A DNA stretch of 15,850 nt from JAOUJD01 sp964353935 (GCA_964353935.1 CAYGXL010000043.1:1-15850), one strand, 5' to 3'; counted from the stretch's first letter, positions 6,943 through 14,096 are shown. Notes: generated from the letters alone by a model not told the origin. Translations and numbers: made by a program.

Positions 6943-7599
6943 TCAGCGCCGCGGCGGGTCTGTCGGCGGCGTGATGCCCATCGAGACATAGATCGCGGTC
7001 AGCCGCTCCACGCCGATCTCCGCCGGACGGACCCACTCGACCGGCACGTAGATCAGCGCACCGCCGAATGGCACCGGCGCGGTCGGAACCAGCACCGCGA
7101 CATAGTTGCGGCCGCCGATGTCGATGGGCTCGGACGTCGGCGCCAGCGCGAGCACGGCCACCGAGTTCTCGCCGAAGAAGCACCACACCGGGCTCATGCC
7201 GCCGATGTCGGCGCCCGGCTTCTGGTCCAGCACGCCGACGAAGCGGTCCGCCAGCCCGTACAGGCTGCCGATCACGGGAATTCGACGCACCGTGCGGTCG
7301 GCCAGCGCCTCGAATTGCCCTTTGAGCCCGGCGCGTGCGAGCAAACCGAGAACGAAGATGCCCGCGAGCAGGATCAGCGTGCCCAGCAGGTACGCCAGTT
7401 CGGGATTGCTGGAAAACGGATAGCCGATGGCGGCGAACAGGCGGCCGACGAGGCTACTTGGGCCGATGAACTTGAGCAGCAGGCTGACGACCCATCCGAG
7501 AACCGTGACCGTCAGCGCGATCGGCAGCAGCACCAGCAGCCCGGCGAGCAGCGTCGCGCCGATCGAATCCAGGCCCCGCCGGAACACGTTCGTCGCCAT
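6943..7599 (-). CDS. DUF502 family inner-membrane protein
   Basis: A 218-residue protein of the DUF502 family, whose biochemical role is not established. Two membrane segments are visible at residues about 15-43 (ATLLAGLLVLLPIALTVTVLG...) and 69-89 (AYLLGTLILLAGIFVLGLLAR). They are followed by the family's RIPVIGSLYG segment at 107-116 and a soluble beta-rich domain (FFGENSVAVLALAPT..., YVAVLVPTAPVPFGGALIYVP). The gene starts 43 bases after phospholipase A on the same strand and is probably co-transcribed with it. A strong AAGGAG lies directly against the ATG at 7599, which is too close for normal initiation. A GTG at 7587, 12 bases after that site, is an alternative start that removes four residues without touching the membrane segments. 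Confidence 0.88.
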   Translation of the reverse strand: MATNVFRRGLDSIGATLLAGLLVLLPIALTVTVLGWVVSLLLKFIGPSSLVGRLFAAIGYPFSSNPELAYLLGTLILLAGIFVLGLLARAGLKGQFEALADRTVRRIPVIGSLYGLADRFVGVLDQKPGADIGGMSPVWCFFGENSVAVLALAPTSEPIDIGGRNYVAVLVPTAPVPFGGALIYVPVEWVRPAEIGVERLTAIYVSMGITPPTDPPRR

Positions 7600-7642
7600 C
7601 TCCTTCGCGCCGCCCGTCGACCCCTGATTCGACCCGCCGCGG

Positions 7643-8755
7643 TCAGTACCAGGTGCCGATCGAGATCCCCATGCCGACCGAGGTCTTGCGGAAGTTGTAG
7701 TCGATCATGCTTTCGCCGTGGCCGGAGAAGACCTGGAAGTAGCCGCGCAGGTCCGACACGATCGGGAAGCGCAGGTCGAGTTGCGCCGAGCCCCAGCTCG
7801 GGTCGGACTTGAACGTGGGACGCAGCCTCAGCGCCGCGGTGTACTGCTCGCGCCACTTGTAGAAGGCAAGGATTTCCCCGCGCCCCATGTAATCGACGAT
7901 GTCGGGGTTGTCGTCCTTGTCGTCGCTTTCGTTGAGGCGAATCCAGGGCTTGATCTGCAGCACGAACGGCCCGTTCTCCAGCGCAGCCATCGCGTAGACC
8001 CGGTTCCAGCTGCGCGACAGCGGATCGCCGCGGCCGTTGGACTGGTGGACGAGCCCCAGCGCCAGCAGCCGTCCGCGCATCCCGAGGATCGAGTAGTCGG
8101 TCGGAATCGACCAGATCAGCTCGGGTTCGTAGTTCGTCTCCCGGAACGGCCGCGAGAGATCTTCGTTGTAGATCTGCCAGGAGCTCTTCTGCGTATACCC
8201 GAGCCAGAGGTCGGAGCCACCGCCCAGGATGCTCTCCCACATCTTGAGCTTGAAGCTCAGCTGGAACTCCGCTTCGGTCTGGTCGAGCGTCCCGGGCAAC
8301 ACCGGCGCAGGCTGCGTGGGCGTGCGCGGCGCGTTGTTGACGTCATTCGACCACACGACCGGCAGGATGTAGTTCGGCCGGTAGAAGGTGAACGCGAAGA
8401 GGCCACGCTTGTAGCGGTCCTCGAGTTCCCAGCGCTGGGCGATCAGCGACTGGCCACCTTCCAGCGTGCCGGTCGGCCGCAGAGTGGACCCCGTCGGGGG
8501 TTCGTCCGCCCTCGCCTTCGCCGGGCTTGCGGTTTCCGTGCGCGTCGGCGCCGCGGCCGGCGCCGGCGCGATGGCGTCGGCCGGGCCGCGCGCTGCCGCC
8601 GCGACGGCAGCGTCGAAGCACGCCAGGCGCGCAGTCGCGTCCGCGATCGCGCTGCAGCGCTCCAGTTCGGACCGGCTCTGCGCATGGGCGGCGGGCAGGA
8701 GTGCGGCAGCTGCCAATGCGCAATGGGCCGCCACGATTCGACTTGCGATCTTCAT
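7643..8755 (-). CDS. pldA: Outer-membrane phospholipase A1 (OmpPLA)
   Basis: A 370-residue outer-membrane beta-barrel phospholipase that hydrolyses phospholipids misplaced in the outer leaflet. The signal peptide is residues 1-26 (basic MKIASR, hydrophobic AALLPA, cleavage after AHA). The family's active-site block is intact: VHQSNGRGDPLSRSWNRVY, with His237, Ser239 and Asn251. The spacing of 2 and 14 equals that of the E. coli His142-Ser144-Asn156 triad. The barrel ends in an aromatic C-terminus (GTWY), typical of outer-membrane proteins. Before the barrel is an extension with two cysteines (34 and 46) in ERCSAIADATARLACFDAA and an Ala/Pro-rich linker at about 58-98, so the protein is about 80 residues longer than the E. 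coli enzyme. The start at 8755 has CGGAGAG upstream; the frame continues 11 codons earlier without a better site. Confidence 0.94.
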   Translation of the reverse strand: MKIASRIVAAHCALAAAALLPAAHAQSRSELERCSAIADATARLACFDAAVAAAARGPADAIAPAPAAAPTRTETASPAKARADEPPTGSTLRPTGTLEGGQSLIAQRWELEDRYKRGLFAFTFYRPNYILPVVWSNDVNNAPRTPTQPAPVLPGTLDQTEAEFQLSFKLKMWESILGGGSDLWLGYTQKSSWQIYNEDLSRPFRETNYEPELIWSIPTDYSILGMRGRLLALGLVHQSNGRGDPLSRSWNRVYAMAALENGPFVLQIKPWIRLNESDDKDDNPDIVDYMGRGEILAFYKWREQYTAALRLRPTFKSDPSWGSAQLDLRFPIVSDLRGYFQVFSGHGESMIDYNFRKTSVGMGISIGTWY

Positions 8756-9047
8756 TCGGCTCTCCGTGTGAGCAGCGACGCGGCGCAATCTGCAGGCGCG
8801 GCGACTGTGCGATCTGACCGCCTCGATCGTAGACGACTCGGTGGAGTTGGCGAATCGCCGCGATCAAACACCTGTCTCATCGGTTCGGCGCATCGGAATG
8901 GTCGGGCGCCCGCTGGAGGTTCGCCGCGACTCCGGTTACAGTGAGTTCCCGGTCGCCAAATGCCATCCTGCCTGCAGGCGCCGCCGTCGACGCCGACCTC
9001 CGGCGCGTTGCCTGCATCGCGACCCCATCGACCTGCCGCCGAATCCG
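8756..9047. promoter_or_regulatory. Divergent intergenic region between pldA and the lipoprotein gene
   Basis: These 292 bases hold no gene I can support and should contain the promoters of both flanking genes. On the minus strand TTCGCC (complement of 8849-8854) and TACGAT (complement of 8826-8831) are 17 bases apart and could drive pldA with a leader of about 64 bases. On the plus strand TACAGT at 8937-8942 resembles a -10 for the lipoprotein gene, but no good -35 is seen. Both assignments are weak. Confidence 0.35.
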
Positions 9048-9656
9048 ATGATCAGAACCGTTGCCATCGCCACCTTGACCGTCGCGCTCGCGGGTTGCGC
9101 GACGACGCAGATCGACGCGCAGTGGAGCAACCCCGCTTACGCGGGCCGCAGCCTGCGCGGCGCGCCGGTGCTCGTCGTCTGCGAAGCCCAGGAGCCGACC
9201 CTGCAGCGAATCTGTGAAGACCAGGTGGCCGGCCAGATCGCGGCCCTTGGCGGCGTTCCGACGCGCGGCACGCAGGCCGCGGCCGGAACCCCCGTGGCGG
9301 GTACGGACCCGTATCTCGACGCCGCCCGCAAGATCGGCGCGCGGGCCATCGTTCGCACGACCCTTGGCACCGGCGCCATCGTGGCGGCACCGACTGGCCC
9401 GACGGTCGGGATCGGCATCGGCGGAGGCGGCGGATACCGTGGCGGCGTCGGCGGTTTCGGCGGAATTTCGTTCCCGGTCGGCGGCACGCGGGTCAGCAAC
9501 GTCTACACGACCGAGACCGCGGTGATCGACCCGGCGACCGGCGCCCTCATGTGGTCGGCGCTTGCATCGAGTTCAGCCTCGCAGGACGCGACCGGCCAGA
9601 TCGCGGAACTCGCAAAGGCGGCGGCGGACGCCCTGCGCCAGTCCGGGCTCTTCTAG
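9048..9656 (+). CDS. Glycine-rich lipoprotein of unknown function
   Basis: A 202-residue protein with a clear type II signal peptide: MIRTVAIATLTVALAGC, with lipobox LAGC and acylated Cys17. Asp is not at position +2, which favours outer-membrane sorting by the Lol rule. The mature part has an alpha/beta region (VLVVCEAQEPTLQRICEDQV at 41-60, with Cys45 and Cys56). A segment like those of TolB-type or DUF4136-type lipoproteins follows (DAARKIGARAIVRTTLG). Then comes a glycine-rich stretch at about 118-147 and a C-terminal strand-helix unit (VYTTETAVIDPATGALMWSA). I cannot assign a family firmly. It is divergent from pldA, which may hint at an envelope role, but that is inference. The ATG at 9048 was chosen for the signal peptide; the frame is open upstream without resemblance. 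Confidence 0.83.
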   Translation: MIRTVAIATLTVALAGCATTQIDAQWSNPAYAGRSLRGAPVLVVCEAQEPTLQRICEDQVAGQIAALGGVPTRGTQAAAGTPVAGTDPYLDAARKIGARAIVRTTLGTGAIVAAPTGPTVGIGIGGGGGYRGGVGGFGGISFPVGGTRVSNVYTTETAVIDPATGALMWSALASSSASQDATGQIAELAKAAADALRQSGLF

Positions 9657-9729
9657 CCGTCTGCTCGCGCCTGCGCCGGGAGCGGCGCGGCCGCCCTCGC
9701 CGGCCCGCGAACCGGCCGCGGCAAGAACC

Positions 9730-9735
9730 TACAAT
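9730..9735 (+). promoter_or_regulatory. Candidate -10 element of the mtn operon
   Basis: TACAAT matches the -10 consensus at five of six positions and lies 25 bases before the mtnB ATG, implying a leader of about 20 bases. At 17 bases upstream the hexamer is GCGAAC, a poor -35. No Shine-Dalgarno is evident before mtnB, which fits a short leader. Confidence 0.45.
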
Positions 9736-9760
9736 TCGGCCCTTTCGCATCCGGCGTGCC

Positions 9761-10396
9761 ATGCGTCCCGACATCACCACCATCGACTGGCGCCAGACCG
9801 CGAGCGAAGTCGCGCTGGCGGCGTGCGCACTCGCCGCGAAAGGCTGGGCGCCGGCGACGGCGGGCAACTTCTCCGGGCGCATCGACGAGCGGCACGCGAC
9901 GATCACCGTGTCGGGACGCGACAAGGGCAAGCTGACCGAGCGCGATTTCCTGCTCGTCGATCTCGACGGCCGCGTCGTCGACGGACAGGGCAAGCCGTCG
10001 GCCGAGACGCCGCTGCACCTGCAGCTGTACCGGCACGATCCGTCGATCCGGGCGGTGCTGCACACCCACTCGCCGAACCAGACCGTCGCCGGGCGCGTGC
10101 TCGCGCACGAAGGTTCGATCCGCTTCGAAGGCTATGAACTGCTGAAGGCGTTCTCCGGGGTCGGCACGCACGCCACCAGCGTCGAGCTGCCCGTGTTCGC
10201 GAACACGCAGGACATGGACGAACTCGCGCGGACCGTCGACGCGCGCCTCGGCCGCCGCGACCGCCTGTTCGGTTACCTGATCGAAGGGCACGGCATCTAC
10301 GCCTGGGGCGTGGACCTGGCCGACGCGCTGCGCCACCTCGAGGCGTTCGACTTCCTGCTGGGCTGTGAAATGGAACTGAGGAGATTCAACCGATGA
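9761..10396 (+). CDS. mtnB: Methylthioribulose-1-phosphate dehydratase
   Basis: MtnB dehydrates 5-methylthioribulose-1-phosphate to 2,3-diketo-5-methylthiopentyl-1-phosphate in the methionine salvage pathway. It is a zinc enzyme of the class II aldolase/adducin fold. The 211-residue protein shows ATAGNFSGRI (32-41), the loop that binds the phosphate in this fold, Glu82 in SAETPLH as the likely acid/base, and the zinc histidines His101 and His103 in HTHSPNQ plus His177 in EGHGIYAWG. The length is normal. Related fuculose-phosphate aldolases share the fold, but the following mtnD and mtnC genes settle the assignment. The stop overlaps the mtnD start as ATGA at 10393-10396. Confidence 0.95.
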   Translation: MRPDITTIDWRQTASEVALAACALAAKGWAPATAGNFSGRIDERHATITVSGRDKGKLTERDFLLVDLDGRVVDGQGKPSAETPLHLQLYRHDPSIRAVLHTHSPNQTVAGRVLAHEGSIRFEGYELLKAFSGVGTHATSVELPVFANTQDMDELARTVDARLGRRDRLFGYLIEGHGIYAWGVDLADALRHLEAFDFLLGCEMELRRFNR

Positions 10397-10935
10397 GCCG
10401 ACTGCGGATCTACTCCGAAACCGACGGCGCCGCGCCGCTGCTCGAGACGGGCGAGCACGCGCGCATCGCCGACGAGCTCGGGCAGCAAGGCGTGCGCTTC
10501 GAACGCTGGGCCACCCGCACGCTGTCGGCGGCGCCGGCGCCCGACGAAGTGCTGGCGGCCTATGCGCCGGAGATCGACATGCTGAAGATCGACGGCGGCT
10601 ACGCGGCCTGCGACGTCATCAGCCTGAAGCCCGACCATCCGGACAAGGACACGCTGCGCCAGAAGTTCCTGAACGAGCACACGCACGGCGAGGACGAGGT
10701 GCGCTTCTTCGTGGCGGGCAGCGGCCTGTTCTCGCTGCACGTCGGCGATCGCGTGTACGAAGTGCTGTGCCAGGAAGGCGACCTGATCGGCGTGCCCGAC
10801 GGCACGCCGCACTGGTTCGACATGGGCCCACAGCCCTCCTTCACCGCGATCCGGCTGTTCACCAATCCGGCTGGCTGGGTGGCCGAGTTCACCGGTTCCG
10901 ACATCGCCACGCGCTTCCCGCGCTACGAGCATTGA
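10393..10935 (+). CDS. mtnD: Acireductone dioxygenase
   Basis: MtnD cleaves acireductone (1,2-dihydroxy-3-keto-5-methylthiopentene) with O2. With Fe(II) it gives the methionine precursor 2-keto-4-methylthiobutyrate plus formate; with Ni(II) it makes methylthiopropionate, formate and CO. The 180-residue cupin has all four metal ligands: His96, His98 and Glu102 in HTHGEDEVRFF, and His140 in GTPHWFD. These are the same numbers as in the Klebsiella enzyme. GAGGAG lies about 10 bases before the ATG, inside the end of mtnB, so the gene has its own ribosome site as well as coupling by ATGA overlap. Confidence 0.97.
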   Translation: MSRLRIYSETDGAAPLLETGEHARIADELGQQGVRFERWATRTLSAAPAPDEVLAAYAPEIDMLKIDGGYAACDVISLKPDHPDKDTLRQKFLNEHTHGEDEVRFFVAGSGLFSLHVGDRVYEVLCQEGDLIGVPDGTPHWFDMGPQPSFTAIRLFTNPAGWVAEFTGSDIATRFPRYEH

Positions 10936-11621
10936 CCGCGACAGGGATCGGCGCGCCGGCCGCCGTCGTCGTCGACATCGAAGGGACGGTCGGGTCGATT
11001 CGCTTCGTCAAGGACGTCCTGTTCCCGTTCGCGCGCTCGCGGCTGCGGGCGTTCGTGCTCGCGAACCAGACGCAGCCGGACGTCGCCCGGCAGCTGGAAG
11101 CGATCAAGGCGGAGACCGGAGTCGCCGACGTCGAAGGCCAGATCGAGCAACTGGAGCGCTGGAGCGACGCCGACCGCAAGGCCACGCCCCTGAAGGCGCT
11201 GCAGGGCATGGTCTGGGCGGGCGGCTACGCGTCCGGCGAACTGGTCGCGCACCTGTACGACGACGCCGTCGCCGCCCTGAAACGCTGGGCCGACGCCCGG
11301 ATGCCCGTCTACGTCTACTCGTCCGGCTCGGTCGCGGCCCAGAAGCTCTACTTTGCCCACACGGCCGCCGGCGACCTGACCGCGTGCCTGGCGGGCTACT
11401 TCGACACGACGACCGGACCGAAGCAGCAGGCCGAGTCATACCGGCGGATTGCGCTCACGATCGGGCGCCCGGCAGCCCAGCTGCTGTTCCTGTCGGACAT
11501 CGCGGCGGAACTGGAGGCAGCCGCGGAGGCCGGTTTCCAGGCGGTGCAGGTGCGGCGCGAGCCCCTCGCCAGGGACTTCTTCCAACCGTGGATCGTCACG
11601 TTCGACGAGCTTTCGATTTAA
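10932..11621 (+). CDS. mtnC: Enolase-phosphatase E1 (bifunctional, HAD family)
   Basis: MtnC enolises and then dephosphorylates 2,3-diketo-5-methylthiopentyl-1-phosphate to acireductone, the substrate of MtnD, so it acts between MtnB and MtnD. The HAD motifs are present: DIEGT with nucleophile Asp15 and Glu17, VYSSGSVAAQK (motif II; Lys138), Lys164 in GPKQQ, and LFLSDIAAE with Asp189. The start is set at a TTG at 10932 that overlaps the mtnD stop as TTGA. No ATG or GTG lies between the mtnD stop and the first HAD motif, and the resulting 229 residues equal the usual length. The frame is open further upstream, but only as a shadow of mtnD. No strong ribosome site is seen, so translation probably depends on mtnD. 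Confidence 0.94.
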   Translation: MTATGIGAPAAVVVDIEGTVGSIRFVKDVLFPFARSRLRAFVLANQTQPDVARQLEAIKAETGVADVEGQIEQLERWSDADRKATPLKALQGMVWAGGYASGELVAHLYDDAVAALKRWADARMPVYVYSSGSVAAQKLYFAHTAAGDLTACLAGYFDTTTGPKQQAESYRRIALTIGRPAAQLLFLSDIAAELEAAAEAGFQAVQVRREPLARDFFQPWIVTFDELSI

Positions 11622-11779
11622 TGCGCCACATCAGCTATGCAGCTTGAGGTTTCGCTGACAAGCAATTGATCTAAATGGGTTTTACGTCGATGGTCCGATT
11701 CTGCAAGCCGGATCGCGCCGAGCTTCGGCGAACGGCGGAACCGCCCTTCCAGACCTTAAAAAACGAGTCGAAGAATAAA
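11622..11779. other. Convergent spacer between mtnC and tatD
   Basis: These 158 bases separate two genes that converge. A 6-bp hairpin with a 3-base loop, CGCCGA/TCGGCG, occurs at 11716-11730, followed by GGCGG-AA-CCGCC at 11734-11745. T runs suitable for an intrinsic terminator do not follow either one, though a run of six A at 11757-11762 reads as T on the minus strand. It may serve as a two-way transcription end. The stretch from about 11739 through the tatD end is AT-richer than the rest of the window. No gene is seen. Confidence 0.35.
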
Positions 11780-12544
11780 CTACAAAGCTTTGAAAAGACG
11801 ATAGAAGTTAGTGCTCGTCTGCTCGGCTACCCGCTCCACCGCCACGCCATGCAGTTCAGCGAGTCTGGCAGCGACGTGCGGCACGAACGACGGCTCGTTG
11901 CGCTTTCCGCGGTGGGGCACGGGGGCGAGGTAGGGAGCGTCGGTTTCGATCAGCATGCGCGCGAGCGGTACCGCCTGGGCGACCGCGTGCAGGTCCCGGG
12001 CGTTCTTGAAGGTCACGATTCCCGAGAAGGAGATGTGGAAGCCGAGGTCCATGGCGGCCTTGGCCACCTCCAGCGACTCGGTGAAGCAGTGCATTACGCC
12101 GCCGGCGTGGTCCGCCCCCTCCTCCCGCATGATCCGGATCGTGTCCTCGGCGGCGGCGCGCGTGTGGATGATCAGCGGCTTGCCGGACGCCCGCGCCGCG
12201 CGGATGTGCACGCGGAACCGGTCCCGCTGCCACTCGAGCGGTTCGGCCAGGCGGTAGTAGTCCAGGCCCGTCTCCCCGATGGCCACCACTTTCGGGTGGC
12301 GCGCGAGTTCGACGAGGCGCTCGACCGTGGGTTCAGGCGTCTCGGTGTAGTCGGGATGCACGCCGACCGAGGCGACGATGTTCCCGGCCCGCTCGGCCAC
12401 GGCCAGCACGGACGGAAGTTCCGGCAGCGTCGTGCAGACGTTCAGGGCCGCGTCGACCTTCGCCTCGCGCATGCGCGCCAGGACGCCCGGAAGGTCTTCC
12501 TGCAGTTCCGGGAACGACAAATGGCAATGCGAGTCGACGTACAT
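11780..12544 (-). CDS. tatD: TatD family metal-dependent hydrolase (DNase)
   Basis: A 254-residue TIM-barrel hydrolase of the TatD family, whose members show metal-dependent 3'-5' exonuclease activity. Metal ligands are visible in order: His6 and His8 in DSHCHL, Glu91 in IGETGLDYY, His127 in IIHTR, His152 in MHCF, and Asp202 in ETDAPYLAP. The family's SGIVTFKNA and RNEPSFV segments are also present. It is the last gene of the mltG-tmk-holB-pilZ-tatD run, 43 bases after pilZ. No Shine-Dalgarno is obvious before the ATG, but no earlier in-frame start exists. Several TatD paralogues exist per genome (YcfH, YjjV, TatD); position next to pilZ/holB fits the YcfH-type copy. Confidence 0.94.
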   Translation of the reverse strand: MYVDSHCHLSFPELQEDLPGVLARMREAKVDAALNVCTTLPELPSVLAVAERAGNIVASVGVHPDYTETPEPTVERLVELARHPKVVAIGETGLDYYRLAEPLEWQRDRFRVHIRAARASGKPLIIHTRAAAEDTIRIMREEGADHAGGVMHCFTESLEVAKAAMDLGFHISFSGIVTFKNARDLHAVAQAVPLARMLIETDAPYLAPVPHRGKRNEPSFVPHVAARLAELHGVAVERVAEQTSTNFYRLFKAL

Positions 12545-12587
12545 CGGCGGGGAACAACGGCAGCGCGGCGAAGGGCCGCGCCAGAGA

Positions 12588-12977
12588 CTACAGCGTGTGG
12601 GTCGGACGCGCCGACTTCAAGGCGGCGCCGAGCGAGTCTTCGATGCGCTTGCGGGCGTTGAGCCCGCTCTCATCGGCCGGGAAGTGGACCCCGATGCCCG
12701 GCGTCTTGCTGCCGCCGGAGGCCGGGCTCATCCACACGACCTTGCCCGCGACCGGAATGCGGGTCGGATCGTCGAGCAGTGTCAGGATCAGGTAGACGTC
12801 GTCGCCGAGCTGGTAAGCGCGCGTTGTCGGAACGAAAATGCCGCCGTTCTTCAGGTACGGCATGTACGCGGCGTACAGCGCCGCCTTTTCCTTGATCGAC
12901 AGCGACAGCACCGCAGGCCGTGCCCCGGCTGCTGCATTGGCTGCCTGTCCGCTCCCCGCGATCTTGCCGTCGTTCAT
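12588..12977 (-). CDS. pilZ: PilZ domain protein, type IV pilus biogenesis type
   Basis: A 129-residue PilZ protein, with core from about residue 23 to 100: VLSLSIKEKAALYAAYMP, GGIFVPT, YQLGDDVYLILTLLDD, PVAGKVVWMSP and GIGVHF. The RxxxR and D/NxSxxG motifs that bind cyclic di-GMP are absent: before the first strand there is IKEKAAL rather than RxxxR, and NGGIFVPT sits where the second motif would be. This is the pattern of the original Pseudomonas PilZ, which acts in type IV pilus assembly without binding the nucleotide. Location directly after holB is the same as in Pseudomonas. It follows the holB stop by 30 bases with only a weak ribosome site, so coupling is likely. Confidence 0.92.
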   Translation of the reverse strand: MNDGKIAGSGQAANAAAGARPAVLSLSIKEKAALYAAYMPYLKNGGIFVPTTRAYQLGDDVYLILTLLDDPTRIPVAGKVVWMSPASGGSKTPGIGVHFPADESGLNARKRIEDSLGAALKSARPTHTL

Positions 12978-13007
12978 GAGTCAGTTGGTTCCGTTTTCGA
13001 TCTCTTT

Positions 13008-14096
13008 TCAGCGGCCCGTCGCGGCCCCTTGCATCGCGTGCAGGTAGCCGAGCAGAGCCTGTTCGACCGCCAGCCGCGCATTCAAGGGGTGTTCGCTCAC
13101 CGCCTGGGCCTCGTCCAGCGTCGCCAGCCAGTCCACCAGCTTCGGGGGATCGACCGCGCGCGCCAGGGTGGTCAAGGCTCGCTTGTGCCCGGGATGATAT
13201 CGAACGCGCTGGGCCATCCTTTCCCCCAATAAGTCCCATCCCCAGCGCTGAAACAGACGGATCGCCGGCCCAACCGCCACTTCGCGCGGGACCGCCGCCA
13301 CGACGTCGGCCGCCGTCGACGCCGCGCCGCGCGCGAGCAGTTGCAGCAGCGCTTCGCGCAGGCCCGAGTCGAGGCGCCGTCGCTCGTCGACGGTTTCCTC
13401 GTCCAGGATGCCCATCGGCGCCCCGCCGGCTTCGGCCAGCCGGGACTCGGCGTCCGCCACGCCCTGGCCGCGCAGCCACTCCAGCGCCTCGGCCCACGGC
13501 GGCGCGGGCACGCGAACGAGCACGCAGCGCGAACGGATCGTCGGCAGCACGGCGTCGATCTGGTCGGACACCCCGAGGAACACGGCGCCTGCCGGCGGCT
13601 CCTCGAGCATCTTCAGCAAGGCGTTGGCGGCCGGACCGTTCAACGCCTCGGCCGGCGCGAGCAGCACGACGCGGCGCCCGCCGCGATGCGACGAGACGCT
13701 GAGGAAGTCGCCGACGCGGCGCACCTGGTCGATCAGGATCTCGCGGCTGGGCGGCTTCTTCGACTTGCCGCCGGGCGCAGTCGCGTCGACCACTTCGCTC
13801 CCCTCCTCCGCGTCACCGGCTTCGTCCTCGCGCGGCGGCATATCGGCCGCCGGCATCAGCCAGCGGAAATCGGGGTGGTTGTCGGCGGCGATCAGCTGGC
13901 AACTCGCGCAGGTTCCGCACGCCTGCGCGCCGCGCGGCGACTCGCACAGGAGCAGTTGCGCGAACGCCTTGGCGACGTGGCGCTTGCCGATGCCGCGGCC
14001 GCCGTGCAGCAGCACCGCGTGCGGCAGGCGCTCACGCCAGCCCGCCAGCTGGTCCCAGAGGGCGGACTGCCACGGCAGCGGCGCTAGCCGTTCCAT
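13008..14096 (-). CDS. holB: DNA polymerase III subunit delta'
   Basis: Delta' is a rigid part of the clamp loader that loads the beta sliding clamp. The 362-residue protein shows a Walker A-like HGGRGIGKRHVAK (31-43), a four-cysteine zinc module (Cys51, 60, 63, 66), and the AAA+ block ANALLKMLEEPP followed by TIRSRC (SRC motif at 189-191). Between the first strand (DFRWL) and the ILIDQVRR helix is a charged segment of about 35 residues (about 84-118, first acidic, then Lys/Pro-rich), longer than in E. coli. The ATG at 14096 overlaps the tmk stop by 13 bases; the upstream open frame is a shadow of tmk. The C-terminal domain is diverged but of normal length. Confidence 0.94.
   Translation of the reverse strand: MERLAPLPWQSALWDQLAGWRERLPHAVLLHGGRGIGKRHVAKAFAQLLLCESPRGAQACGTCASCQLIAADNHPDFRWLMPAADMPPREDEAGDAEEGSEVVDATAPGGKSKKPPSREILIDQVRRVGDFLSVSSHRGGRRVVLLAPAEALNGPAANALLKMLEEPPAGAVFLGVSDQIDAVLPTIRSRCVLVRVPAPPWAEALEWLRGQGVADAESRLAEAGGAPMGILDEETVDERRRLDSGLREALLQLLARGAASTAADVVAAVPREVAVGPAIRLFQRWGWDLLGERMAQRVRYHPGHKRALTTLARAVDPPKLVDWLATLDEAQAVSEHPLNARLAVEQALLGYLHAMQGAATGR

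Noticed and set aside
8643..8755. Lipoprotein signal in the phospholipase N-terminus (Cys12 of VAAHC)
   Set aside because: A His precedes the Cys and the hydrophobic stretch follows it, so the lipobox is not satisfied; the AHA cleavage site is a better fit.
7718..8944. Plus-strand open frame of 408 codons opposite pldA
   Set aside because: Antisense to the phospholipase, whose catalytic triad and signal peptide are intact on the other strand.
11675..12661. Plus-strand frame from the mtnC-tatD spacer through tatD
   Set aside because: Nearly all of it is antisense to tatD and pilZ, which carry clear family motifs.
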